From contig CAYRFQ010000045.1 of NCBI GenBank assembly GCA_964423615.1, forward strand, positions 1-53,987: DNA of 53,987 nucleotides, written 5' to 3'. Made by a program: the position numbers and the translations under genes. The DNA comes from CAYRFQ01 sp964423615 (GTDB lineage Bacteria > Planctomycetota > Planctomycetia > Gemmatales > Gemmataceae). Positions 18,061 to 26,608 of the stretch are shown here, piece after piece. Each line of letters opens with the position of its first letter. Position 1 is the first letter of the stretch. The notes beneath the pieces are model-generated. The model was not told the origin of the DNA. It made no database searches and was given only the letters and a program-made list of their open reading frames with translations.

Positions 18061-19317
18061 TCACCCGTGGTGCGTCCATTGCCCACAGAAGAGGGTCTTC
18101 CACGGTGGTTCTGTCCCCTGGAGAATGGCCTCATGAGGGTCGCTTGTCTTAGCACTTCTGATTGGCACGATGACCAGGTCCGCCGATTTACCTGGACATA
18201 GGCTGCCGCATTCGGAACCCCATCCCAGAGCCTCAGCACCGGAGAGTGTTGCCATTCGAAACAGCTGGTCCCCAGCCACATCCGGTTGTTCGCGGCGAAG
18301 CCATCGGATTTCTTCCAGAATGCTCAGGTCGGGATTCGAGCTGAGACCATCGGTTCCCAAAGCGACGCGAACACCTCGATTCAGGAACTCACGGAAAGAG
18401 TGACCACGATGGCCAAAAGCGGCGTGTGTCCGAGGACAGTAAACGATCGTGGCGTCCTTGGAAATCGGGATATCGGACGAGAGGTAGTTGGTGTGAACGA
18501 AGAGTGTCAGGCATCCTGCGAGTGTTTGGATGAGTTCTTGTGGGCTTTCTACGAGACCGTTTGGATCCCAAACACCAAGGTCTTGCAGAAACTCTCGGAA
18601 TGGTCCGGTCTGGTGGTCAAGCAACTCGACTTCTCCAACAGATTCGATGAAGTGAGTGGCAACTGCGATGGGACTCAGAGGCGAGGCAGCTCGACAATAC
18701 TCGGCGATTTGACGGAACAACGTGTTGCGGACGCTGTAGGGAGCGTGTGGGCTCAACCCAAGTCGGGACGTTTCGGTGTTGTGATGAGTTCGAAGCCATT
18801 CCAACGCCGTGGCCCAGGCTTGCTCAGCTCGTTCCTCGGTCAAGCCCAAGAGTTCGTAAAACACCGTTGCCCGAATGGGATTTTCGGAGAGGGTTTTGAG
18901 GCTCCATCCCTTCGCAGTGATGTCTCCGACGGTCGTAGTTCCGGCTGCGAGACATTGACGGACTCCTTCGCGGATGTCGGCTTCGACTTCCTCGCGAGTT
19001 TGACTGATTCGGTGTGCTATGACCTGGCGCAACCACCCAGTGAAATCCGGCGAAGGGGGACACTTCTTGTGCAGGCCAGTGAGATCAAGGTGGGTGTGAG
19101 CGTTGACGAAACCAGGTAGGACAACGACATCGCCGAGGTCCAGGTCGATTTGACTTCGGCGATGATCTTCAACGGCAAAAATGCGATCCCCGTGAATGAC
19201 CAGAGTTCCGTGAGGAATCGGTGGTTGTGAGATCGGAAAGATCCAGCGGGCGGTTAACGACCAGGGAGCTGGTACTTCCTCCACATGGTAGTTTTGTACT
19301 GATCGCGAGCCCGTCAT
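18061..19317 (-). CDS. Metal-dependent amidohydrolase / deaminase (chlorohydrolase-like)
   Basis: About 418 residues, amidohydrolase superfamily. Zinc ligands are in NAHTHLDLTG, the ATHFIES H-x-x-E motif typical of aminohydrolases acting on purine-like or triazine substrates, the His-rich YCPRTHAAFGH and the catalytic Asp of LGTDGLSSN. An N-terminal beta sandwich frames the barrel. The layout resembles the guanine/S-adenosylhomocysteine/aminofutalosine deaminase group; the substrate is not decidable. The stop codon of the M16 gene lies only three bases before the first possible start (GTG 19323; ATG 19317 chosen), so the two are translationally coupled. It is the last gene of a five-gene operon. 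Confidence 0.85.
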   Translation of the reverse strand: MTGSRSVQNYHVEEVPAPWSLTARWIFPISQPPIPHGTLVIHGDRIFAVEDHRRSQIDLDLGDVVVLPGFVNAHTHLDLTGLHKKCPPSPDFTGWLRQVIAHRISQTREEVEADIREGVRQCLAAGTTTVGDITAKGWSLKTLSENPIRATVFYELLGLTEERAEQAWATALEWLRTHHNTETSRLGLSPHAPYSVRNTLFRQIAEYCRAASPLSPIAVATHFIESVGEVELLDHQTGPFREFLQDLGVWDPNGLVESPQELIQTLAGCLTLFVHTNYLSSDIPISKDATIVYCPRTHAAFGHRGHSFREFLNRGVRVALGTDGLSSNPDLSILEEIRWLRREQPDVAGDQLFRMATLSGAEALGWGSECGSLCPGKSADLVIVPIRSAKTSDPHEAILQGTEPPWKTLFCGQWTHHG

Positions 19318-19325
19318 TTTCACGG

Positions 19326-20600
19326 TTACTCCGGCTTGTTCAACTCTGTCAACGGCCCGTGGGCTACGATCGTTGTTCGGTCGATCGGATATTTGTCAAG
19401 GACCTCGCGGATGGAGTCGAGTGTCACGGCGTTAAACCGATCGAGTTCTTCATCGACCGTGCGATAAACGTCCAAATCGTTCCACATCGACCCGATGGCT
19501 TGCATGCGACCCATGGGACGTTCGCTCCCTCGCACGAGTCGGGCCATGACTTTCGTCTTGGCCGTCTTGAGTTCTTGTTCGGTCACACCTTCTTGTTGCA
19601 GTTGGTGGAGCAAACCTTGGATCAGCTCGAGGTTGTGTTGGGCTTTGCCGGGGTCACAGCTGAACATGGTGTAGTACACACCGGTGCCGATGTACTCATG
19701 GAAACTAGCGTCGGCAGAATCGGCATGACCGGGGTCGACAACGGCCCAGTACAGCCGACTTCCGGAATCGTCGCCGAAGATCACTCCCAAGATGTTGGAC
19801 GCATAGATCAACGGCGAATCGACCGACGGACCAGCAGACATCAACATGCAGTGCTCTTGGGTGATTGTCTCTTTCGGAAGCAACTGAAATTCGCCCGACC
19901 CGAGGGTTTCGGAAATTCCCTCGCGTGGAGCCTCTCCGACTTCCCAGTGACCGCAGTGTTGTTGGATGAGGGACACAAACTCGTCCCAGTCGAAGGCTCC
20001 GGCAACGGCCACCGTGATATTGGAGGGAACGTACCGTCGTTCGAAGTACGCCCGCATGGTTTCGGGTGTGAGAGCGCGAATGCTTTCTTCGGTCCCGAGG
20101 ATGCTGTTCCCCAGTGGGTGAGATGCGAAGTAAATTTGTTTGGCTCGATCATACGTCGACCAAACAGGTTGATCGTCATACATGCCGATTTCTTCGATGA
20201 TGACTTCCTTTTCCGTGTTGAAGTCATCCTCTCGAAGACTCGGTCGGAGGATGTCAGCGAGAAGGTCCACGGCGATGGGAAGGTATTCGGGCAAAATGGC
20301 GGCGTAGAAAACGGTGTTTTCTTCGCTCGTGAAGGCGTTGTAATTGGCCCCGATTCGATCAAAGGCGAGGTTGACGTCCATCGCGGTGCGTTTTGGCGTG
20401 CCCTTGAACACCATGTGTTCAAGGAAGTGGCTGACGCCGCATGCCTCGCTCGTCTCGTCGCGTGAGCCGGTCTTCACGAAGAAGCCCAACGCCACGGATC
20501 GAGCGGAAGGGCTCGTTTCTCCAACGATTTGTAGGCCGTTATCCAGTTTCAGTTCTCGAAATGTCACGGTATCAATTCCTCGACTGAGGTAAGGTTTCAT
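19326..20600 (-). CDS. M16 zinc peptidase, catalytic subunit type
   Basis: A 424-residue pitrilysin-family protein with the inverted zinc motif HFLEHMVFKGT (His58, Glu61, His62) and the downstream Glu in TEKEVIIEEI. Both M16 halves are present (C-terminal part with GDDSGSRLYWAVV). The family cuts small peptides inside a closed chamber, often as a heterodimer with a non-catalytic homologue. Such a homologue, lacking HxxEH, is encoded at 24088-25359 in the same operon. The start ATG overlaps the 3' end of the carboxylesterase gene by about 29 bp. No signal peptide was seen, so probably cytoplasmic or periplasmic by another route. Confidence 0.92.
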   Translation of the reverse strand: MKPYLSRGIDTVTFRELKLDNGLQIVGETSPSARSVALGFFVKTGSRDETSEACGVSHFLEHMVFKGTPKRTAMDVNLAFDRIGANYNAFTSEENTVFYAAILPEYLPIAVDLLADILRPSLREDDFNTEKEVIIEEIGMYDDQPVWSTYDRAKQIYFASHPLGNSILGTEESIRALTPETMRAYFERRYVPSNITVAVAGAFDWDEFVSLIQQHCGHWEVGEAPREGISETLGSGEFQLLPKETITQEHCMLMSAGPSVDSPLIYASNILGVIFGDDSGSRLYWAVVDPGHADSADASFHEYIGTGVYYTMFSCDPGKAQHNLELIQGLLHQLQQEGVTEQELKTAKTKVMARLVRGSERPMGRMQAIGSMWNDLDVYRTVDEELDRFNAVTLDSIREVLDKYPIDRTTIVAHGPLTELNKPE

Positions 20601-22260
20601 TTTTGGCTCGCATTCGTTCCGCCGCACGATCCATCAATTCCAAGTATTCGGCATCGAGGTGTTCATCGATGGTCACGCGATCACCAAATTCCAGATGTTG
20701 ATCCTGTTTGGCCGTGTAGTTAGGCCAGACAGGAGCAACTTGTTTGCGTTTGGGTTTCCCGTTTGGATTTCCGAACCGTGCGAAATTCACCCAACGTTGG
20801 TGCATTTGTTGAGATATGTGTTTATCGATTTGGTTCTGTTTGAAGTCATTCGTGCGGAACACGTATCCGACTTCGAGGGCGTGGAAGACTCCTTCTCGCA
20901 ACGATTTGGGAGACTTCGGGTTTCGGGAAAAGTGATACAACCACGCAGTTTTTCCGGTCGACTGGATGGCCCGAACGAGTCGTCGTGCGGGTGCCCGAAA
21001 AGCCATGAGCGTGGCGATCTTGTGGACCGCCGCTGGGACGTCCTTAGTGTCGTTCACGGGAAACAACTTGCGAGCTTTTCCCGCATCCTTGCCGAAGAGT
21101 TGTTGCAATGCAAACTGGTAGGCCAACCATGTCGTTATGGGTCGATTTCGACTGAAGACGGAGCCGTCGTCGAGGTTGCTTCCGGCGATTAGCGGCAACT
21201 TGTGCATCCGGCCTGCGGCCCAGACGTCGCTTGGGTCTTCGGGCAGGACGTAACCATCAACAATGGGGCCGAAGGTGAATCGCCCTGGGACGGGAGGGGC
21301 ACCGCTGATCATCAGCGGGACGGTAGACATTTTTTCCACCGAAAGTCGCCGAAGCGCTGCAAGACTTTTCGCGTCTGTTCCTTTGATGCCGAATCGTTCG
21401 CCAAAGGCTAACCCGTTTTTGTGCCCCGAGAGATTTCCGTTCACTCGTTTCCTTAGCGACGGAGTGTATTCCCCATAATATCCCGATTGAGCAATCGCTT
21501 GGTGAAACAAACCTTTAGCCAACGGACTGGCCATGAGATACGTGACGTTGGCGGCCCCGGCCGACTCTCCGAAGAGCGTGACTTTATTCTTATCTCCGCC
21601 AAAATTGTGGATGTTCTGTTGGACCCACTTGAGGGCCGCGATTTGGTCCAACAGACCGTAGTTCCCACAAGTTTCCCGGCCGTCGAGTTTTTTGGCTTCG
21701 GCAGTTAAAGCCGGATGGCTGAAGTAGCCGAATGGACCGAGTCGGTATTGGATCGTTACGAAAACTACTCCCGATGCGGCGAAATGCTCGCCGTCGTAAA
21801 CGGGCCATTCGGTTCCACCGATCAAGTTACCCCCACCATGAATCCAAACCATCACAGGAAGCTTGCCTTTCCGAAGCGTCGGAGTCCAGACGTTCAAGTA
21901 CAGACAATCTTCGGATTGGTTTTTGAACTCGTATCCGTAGCTCAAGCCAGGCGGTTGGGGACACGCAGGAGCAAACTGGTCGCACTTTTTGATGCCCTTC
22001 CAAGACTTCACAGGCTGGGGCGGTCGCCATCGGAGTTTCCTGGTCGGGGGCGCAGCGAACGGAATTCCCAGGTAAGCAGAGACTTTTTTGCCTTCTACTT
22101 CACGACTGACGCCTCGGATGCGACCTCCGTCTACTTTGAGAATTGGATCGTCTGCTGACGCGAGAGAGACAGAGAATCCCAAGACAATCGTCGTCACAAC
22201 GAACCGTAATACTATTTCTGGGATCCTTGAGAGATGTTGTTGTATCGTCCGTGTAGTCAC
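20572..22260 (-). CDS. Secreted type-B carboxylesterase (paralogue 1)
   Basis: A 562-residue alpha/beta hydrolase of the carboxylesterase type B family. I chose the GTG at 22260, preceded by GGAG nine bases away, which gives a signal peptide ending at about SLASA; an ATG at 22362 would give 596 residues without a good leader. Key parts: AYLGIPFAAPP, SEDCLYLNVWTP, oxyanion loop WIHGGGN, nucleophile elbow FGESAGAANVT, and GVFHALEVGYVF near the C-terminus with the catalytic His. It hydrolyses carboxylic esters outside the cytoplasm. It is a close paralogue of the next gene upstream, a tandem duplication, and overlaps the M16 gene downstream. Confidence 0.92.
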   Translation of the reverse strand: MTTRTIQQHLSRIPEIVLRFVVTTIVLGFSVSLASADDPILKVDGGRIRGVSREVEGKKVSAYLGIPFAAPPTRKLRWRPPQPVKSWKGIKKCDQFAPACPQPPGLSYGYEFKNQSEDCLYLNVWTPTLRKGKLPVMVWIHGGGNLIGGTEWPVYDGEHFAASGVVFVTIQYRLGPFGYFSHPALTAEAKKLDGRETCGNYGLLDQIAALKWVQQNIHNFGGDKNKVTLFGESAGAANVTYLMASPLAKGLFHQAIAQSGYYGEYTPSLRKRVNGNLSGHKNGLAFGERFGIKGTDAKSLAALRRLSVEKMSTVPLMISGAPPVPGRFTFGPIVDGYVLPEDPSDVWAAGRMHKLPLIAGSNLDDGSVFSRNRPITTWLAYQFALQQLFGKDAGKARKLFPVNDTKDVPAAVHKIATLMAFRAPARRLVRAIQSTGKTAWLYHFSRNPKSPKSLREGVFHALEVGYVFRTNDFKQNQIDKHISQQMHQRWVNFARFGNPNGKPKRKQVAPVWPNYTAKQDQHLEFGDRVTIDEHLDAEYLELMDRAAERMRAKNETLPQSRN

Positions 22261-22383
22261 CGGTGATTCTCTCCGTTGTTTTGGTGGACCAATCTCCACC
22301 TTGCAACATCGCCGCACGTTCGCTCCCATTATGTCTGTACCTTCCTGACCAATGTCCGCCATTTTAGAGAGTTTGGAAACCGA

Positions 22384-24009
22384 TCACTTCCGCGCTCGTT
22401 TCACAACTCGATCCAAGAGATCACAAGCAGTCCGGTCGAGTGCTTCTCCAACCCGAACCCGGTCACCGAATTCGATGTGTTTGTCTTGCCTGGTTCGGTA
22501 CACCGGCCAGAGTGGCTTGCTTTCGTAGTTTTGCCCGTTGGGATTTCCAGAACGGGCAAAATTTACCCAACGCGTCATCATTTCGGCGCTGAGAGCTTTG
22601 TCGGTTTTGTCTCCAAACCGGGTAAGGCTCCCGAAGACGTATCCAATTTCTAGTCCGTGGAACACGCCTTCCCGTAATGCGCGTCCTTTTTTGGGATTCC
22701 GAGAGAATAGATAGAGCCAGGACTTCCCCTTTGCCGATTCCACGTACCGAACTAGGCGACGGGCTGGAGCTCGGAACGCCATCGTTGTAATCACCTGGTG
22801 CACCGCCTCAGGGACCTCGTCATTGGTTTTCGCCGGAAAGATTTCCCGAGCCTTTTGGAGGTCGGGACCGAAGATCGTTCGTAAAGCGAGACCGTAGACG
22901 AACGTATTTTTGATCGGCTTGGCGCGGCTGAAAACCGATCCATCGTCGAGAGTGCTTCCGGCCATGAAGGGGACGTTGTGCATCTGGCCATTCGACCAGA
23001 CATCGTGTGGGTCTTTTGGCAACACGAAACCATCGACAATTGGACCGAATCGGAATTTGTTTTTCATGTCGGCTCGACCGATTGTGAGCGGTGCCGAGAG
23101 GAGTTTCTCGGCTGACAACTCGCGTAGGCTCTCAAGTGATTTCTGGCCCTCGCCTTCGATCCCAAGTCGTTTCGCGTAGGCTATTCCTGTTTCGTGAGCC
23201 GATCGAGTCCGCAACTTCGAGGTTGTCAACTTCGCCACGGACTCGCCGTAGTAACCCGACTGGGCGATGGCTCGATGAAACAAACCCTTGGCAAGAGGGC
23301 TGGCCATGAGGTGTGTGACGTTGGCGGCACCAGCGGATTCGCCAAAAATCGTGACTTTATTCTTGTCTCCGCCAAATTTGTGGATGTTCTTCTGGACCCA
23401 CTTGAGGGCCGCGATTTGGTCCAGCAGGCCGTAATTTCCACTTGTCGCACGTGGCCCAAGCCTTTTCGCTTCGGTCGACAACGCTGGATGTGCGAAATAC
23501 CCGAACGGCCCGAGACGGTATTGAATCGTTACGAGGACGACACCCGACGCGGCCAAATAACGCCCATCGTAAATTGTTGTTGCGGAACCCCCGATGGTGT
23601 TCCCACCACCGTGAATCCAGACCATCACCGGCAGTTTCTTGTCGTTTTCGGCGGGAGTCCAGACGTTCAAATAGAGACAGTCTTCAGATTGTTTGCGAAA
23701 GCGAATGGCGTACACTAAATCGGCTGGTTGGGGACACGCTGCAGGGAACTCGACGCATTTTCTAACGCCTTGCCACGGTTTCGTTGGTTGTGGTGAACGC
23801 CAGCGAAGATTTCCCAAGGGTGGGGCCGCGAACGGAATGCCCAAGAACGTGTTGATGTTTTTGCCATTGGCGACCACGGTCTTTCCGCGGATTGTCCCTG
23901 CTTCGATCGTCGTCGTCGGTTGTTGTGCCGCAGCTGTCCACGGCAGAAGACACAATACGATGGTGGCAAACAAGCATGAGGGTTTTGGACCCCAATTGGA
24001 ACAGTTCAT
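22384..24009 (-). CDS. Secreted type-B carboxylesterase (paralogue 2)
   Basis: A 541-residue carboxylesterase with a signal peptide ending near TAAAQ (about residue 28). Same signatures as its neighbour: TFLGIPFAAPP, SEDCLYLNVWTP, WIHGGGN, FGESAGAANVTHL, and GVFHGLEIGYVF with the catalytic His. The two proteins are alike over their whole length, including matching DNA segments, which points to a tandem duplication within the operon. Substrates may be natural acyl esters such as xenobiotic or glycan-linked esters; the sequence does not decide. It lies 78 bp after the upstream M16-like gene. Confidence 0.92.
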   Translation of the reverse strand: MNCSNWGPKPSCLFATIVLCLLPWTAAAQQPTTTIEAGTIRGKTVVANGKNINTFLGIPFAAPPLGNLRWRSPQPTKPWQGVRKCVEFPAACPQPADLVYAIRFRKQSEDCLYLNVWTPAENDKKLPVMVWIHGGGNTIGGSATTIYDGRYLAASGVVLVTIQYRLGPFGYFAHPALSTEAKRLGPRATSGNYGLLDQIAALKWVQKNIHKFGGDKNKVTIFGESAGAANVTHLMASPLAKGLFHRAIAQSGYYGESVAKLTTSKLRTRSAHETGIAYAKRLGIEGEGQKSLESLRELSAEKLLSAPLTIGRADMKNKFRFGPIVDGFVLPKDPHDVWSNGQMHNVPFMAGSTLDDGSVFSRAKPIKNTFVYGLALRTIFGPDLQKAREIFPAKTNDEVPEAVHQVITTMAFRAPARRLVRYVESAKGKSWLYLFSRNPKKGRALREGVFHGLEIGYVFGSLTRFGDKTDKALSAEMMTRWVNFARSGNPNGQNYESKPLWPVYRTRQDKHIEFGDRVRVGEALDRTACDLLDRVVKRARK

Positions 24010-24087
24010 TGGAGAAGCCTCTTGATGATTTCGAGAGCTCGGTGACGTTAATCGTGATTTCGGCCACCGGATTCCTCGAGGTGTTGG

Positions 24088-25359
24088 CTAGGTCAACACG
24101 TCCTTGATCCAGCCGAACACTCCCCCCGATGGCATCTTCAACGGCTCCGGCCCCAACGTCACGAGTGTGACGTCTTTCGCCGGATATTTTTTTGCGTAGG
24201 CAACGATCGAATCTGGGGTCAGGGCGTCGATGGCCGCCTGAATTTCTTCGAGCTTACGGACACGCTCCAGATAATACCAATCGGCTGCCAAGGCCCCGGC
24301 CCGTGCGGACGTCGACTCTTCTTGCATGATCAGGGCTGACTTGACGCCCGCCTTGACCCGTTCGACCTCGTCTTCCTCCACGCCTTTTTGAAGGTTCTGC
24401 AACTCCTGGAGGGTGACGTTGAGAGTTTCCTGGGCCCGATCGTTGGTCGTTCCGGCATAACAGAGGACGGCCCCAACGTGTCGAAACGTTTGATAGGAGG
24501 CCGAAACGGCATAACACAAACCACGCTCCTCACGAACTTTCGTGAATAGTCGCCCACTCATGCCCCCGCTCAAGACCTGCACGGCTCCGTGTGCGTTGTA
24601 ATAGTCTTCGTGACCAAACGGAACGCTGGGGTAGGCGATGGCGATTTGCGTTTGTTTGGTATCTTTCTTGAGGTGGTGGATGCCTCCGTCTGGTTCTCGT
24701 CTTTCGACTTCCGTACTTTCCCCGGGAGCCCAATCTCCGAACAGCTTACCGACAAGCTCTACCAATGGTTCCCATTCAATGTTTCCTGCCAAGGACAAGA
24801 TCGCACCCTTGGGCTGGAAACGATTTTCGTAGTGTTGGCGTACGATCTGGGGCGTGAGAATGTTTATCGTGTCGACGAGACCGCGTCGGTCCCTCCCGAG
24901 GGGGTGGGGATAATGACGTTTTCGCAGTTCGATGAAGGCCTTCTGACGAGGGTCGTCTTCGATCGACTGGATTTCTTGGAGGGCCAAGGCTTTGACGGCA
25001 TCGAGTTCTTCTGAGGGAAGTTTGGGGCGTCTCAGGATATCGGCATAAAGCTCCAAAGCTTGCTGAAGATTGGTGGCCAGAGTAGCGCCCCAGAAACGCA
25101 TGTGGAAAGCGCCCACGCTCTCACTCCGATCTAAACCTAGATCATCGAGAGCTTGGACCAATGCACGATTGTCCCGGTCGCCTGCACCCCGTGTGATCCA
25201 GTCAGATAGAACAGACGCCATGCCGAGGTACTCGGGTGGGTCGTATACGTATCCCGAGGGGATTAGAAAGTTTATTGCTGCCGACCGAACGTGTGGCATC
25301 CGTTCGGCCAAGAGTGTCAAGCCGTTGTCGAAGGTATGGTGATGGATGTCCTGGGGCAC
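24088..25359 (-). CDS. M16 peptidase-like protein lacking the zinc motif (partner subunit)
   Basis: A 423-residue M16-family protein. At the place of HxxEH it reads GMASVLSDWITRGAG, so zinc ligands are missing and it should be inactive alone. It retains the C-terminal REERGLCYAVSASYQ, an Arg/Tyr substrate-binding pattern seen in the non-catalytic subunits of bacterial M16 heterodimers. I infer that it pairs with the HxxEH protein at 19326-20600. The start is a GTG with AAGGAG 11 bases upstream. First gene of the operon; its promoter should lie in 25360-25595, where I see no clear motif. Confidence 0.88.
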   Translation of the reverse strand: MPQDIHHHTFDNGLTLLAERMPHVRSAAINFLIPSGYVYDPPEYLGMASVLSDWITRGAGDRDNRALVQALDDLGLDRSESVGAFHMRFWGATLATNLQQALELYADILRRPKLPSEELDAVKALALQEIQSIEDDPRQKAFIELRKRHYPHPLGRDRRGLVDTINILTPQIVRQHYENRFQPKGAILSLAGNIEWEPLVELVGKLFGDWAPGESTEVERREPDGGIHHLKKDTKQTQIAIAYPSVPFGHEDYYNAHGAVQVLSGGMSGRLFTKVREERGLCYAVSASYQTFRHVGAVLCYAGTTNDRAQETLNVTLQELQNLQKGVEEDEVERVKAGVKSALIMQEESTSARAGALAADWYYLERVRKLEEIQAAIDALTPDSIVAYAKKYPAKDVTLVTLGPEPLKMPSGGVFGWIKDVLT

Positions 25360-25595
25360 AGGGGACGTTACTCCTTGACTTATGAGTTGGATCAGAGATG
25401 GATTCGAGGGAAAGCCCGAAAGTAATTCTTGTCCATTTTCGTCCGCTCAATGGTTGACTCAAGCCCACCAAACAAAAAAGGACCACAAAACAGTCTTCGT
25501 GCTGTGCTCGAAGCTCTGGCTTTTGTATTGAATAAACGGCAAAAGTAGCGTTATGGATTGTCAATGTTTTACGCAAAGCAGCACTCCTGCAACTG

Positions 25596-26216
25596 CTACA
25601 CTCCGCTCCCCTGAGTTTCCATGCTCACTATGAGGTCTTTGGCTTTCTGGCTCATGGGATGGACTTCCGTATCGACGGCTTTGTAAATCGTCTTGCGGCA
25701 GCGGAATCCGAGACGCCGATACATTTGCAACGCTCCGACGTTTTGGGCTGTGACTTCCAAACATGAGTTGCGAAGCCCGACACGTTGGAAGCCCTGGAGG
25801 GCCTTGAGTAAAAGGGCCGAACCAAGGCCGAGTCCGCGATACATTGGGGCCACCCCAAGGTTTTGGATTCCACCAGCTTTGGTTCTGTCGGTCAAGCCTT
25901 GAACCGTCCCGCAATAATCGGTTCCGCAACGAATCATCCATGTCGCCTCGGGGTGGAAATTGACTCGAACGGTGATGTCCCGCATCAGCTGCTGACACCC
26001 CTTCAGAGTTCCCAGGTTCGGGAATACGAGTGCGTCTATTTCGTCGCGGAAACTGTGGTACTTAACTTCGGCGTGTTTGTTCAACAATTCCGGTCTCCAC
26101 GCTACCCATTCGAACCCCTCTGGTAAGGAGGGGACCGGAGGTGCTTCGTCCAAATCGAGCTCCATCCGGAAGCGCTTGAAGTAAACAATGTGGCTGGCCA
26201 GCCCCTGCGACAGCAT
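25596..26216 (-). CDS. GNAT-family N-acetyltransferase
   Basis: A 206-residue protein from the ATG of MLSQGLASH, preceded by AGAGGA. The acetyl-CoA-binding motif A is NLGVAPMYRGLGLGSALLL (the usual Q/R-x-x-G-x-G/A pattern with RGLGLG), followed by CLEVTAQNVGALQMYRRLGF, the motif B region. The N-terminal 80 residues are less conserved. It acetylates an amine on an unknown substrate. It stands between the M16/esterase operon and the divergent DUF3179 gene. Confidence 0.88.
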   Translation of the reverse strand: MLSQGLASHIVYFKRFRMELDLDEAPPVPSLPEGFEWVAWRPELLNKHAEVKYHSFRDEIDALVFPNLGTLKGCQQLMRDITVRVNFHPEATWMIRCGTDYCGTVQGLTDRTKAGGIQNLGVAPMYRGLGLGSALLLKALQGFQRVGLRNSCLEVTAQNVGALQMYRRLGFRCRKTIYKAVDTEVHPMSQKAKDLIVSMETQGSGV

Positions 26217-26608
26217 GAGTGGAATCCTCTGGGTAGCACAAACTGTTTGCTTGGGAAATCGGAAAATCCGAGTGATCAACGAACCCAGCAGGCGACAAAT
26301 TTAGATGTTATCAGTCCCTCACGAAACGGTCAAACTGGCAATTCCAGTTCTGTTGGGCTTGGTCAGGGAGTTGAGCGGGCCATCCGACTTTGGATCGTCA
26401 GTTCGTGGCACTGAGGCGGTTTTCGTATCTCCCCGCTTTGTGTCTTCCAGGGTTTGTTTTCGTGAGATTCTCAAGCCCTCTCCATCATTTCCAAAATGGG
26501 TTGATCGGAGGAACTTGGTGTGAAAGTGGCCCATTTAACATACTCTTCCGTGCGATTTGCAGTATCCTGCTATTCCCAATACCAGTTTTATCTTCGGAGA
26601 TCATCAAC

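Noticed and set aside
19221..20465. Long open frame on the plus strand opposite the M16 gene
   Set aside because: It runs antisense to a clear M16 peptidase with all zinc ligands; its product has no motif and reflects the codon bias of the real gene.
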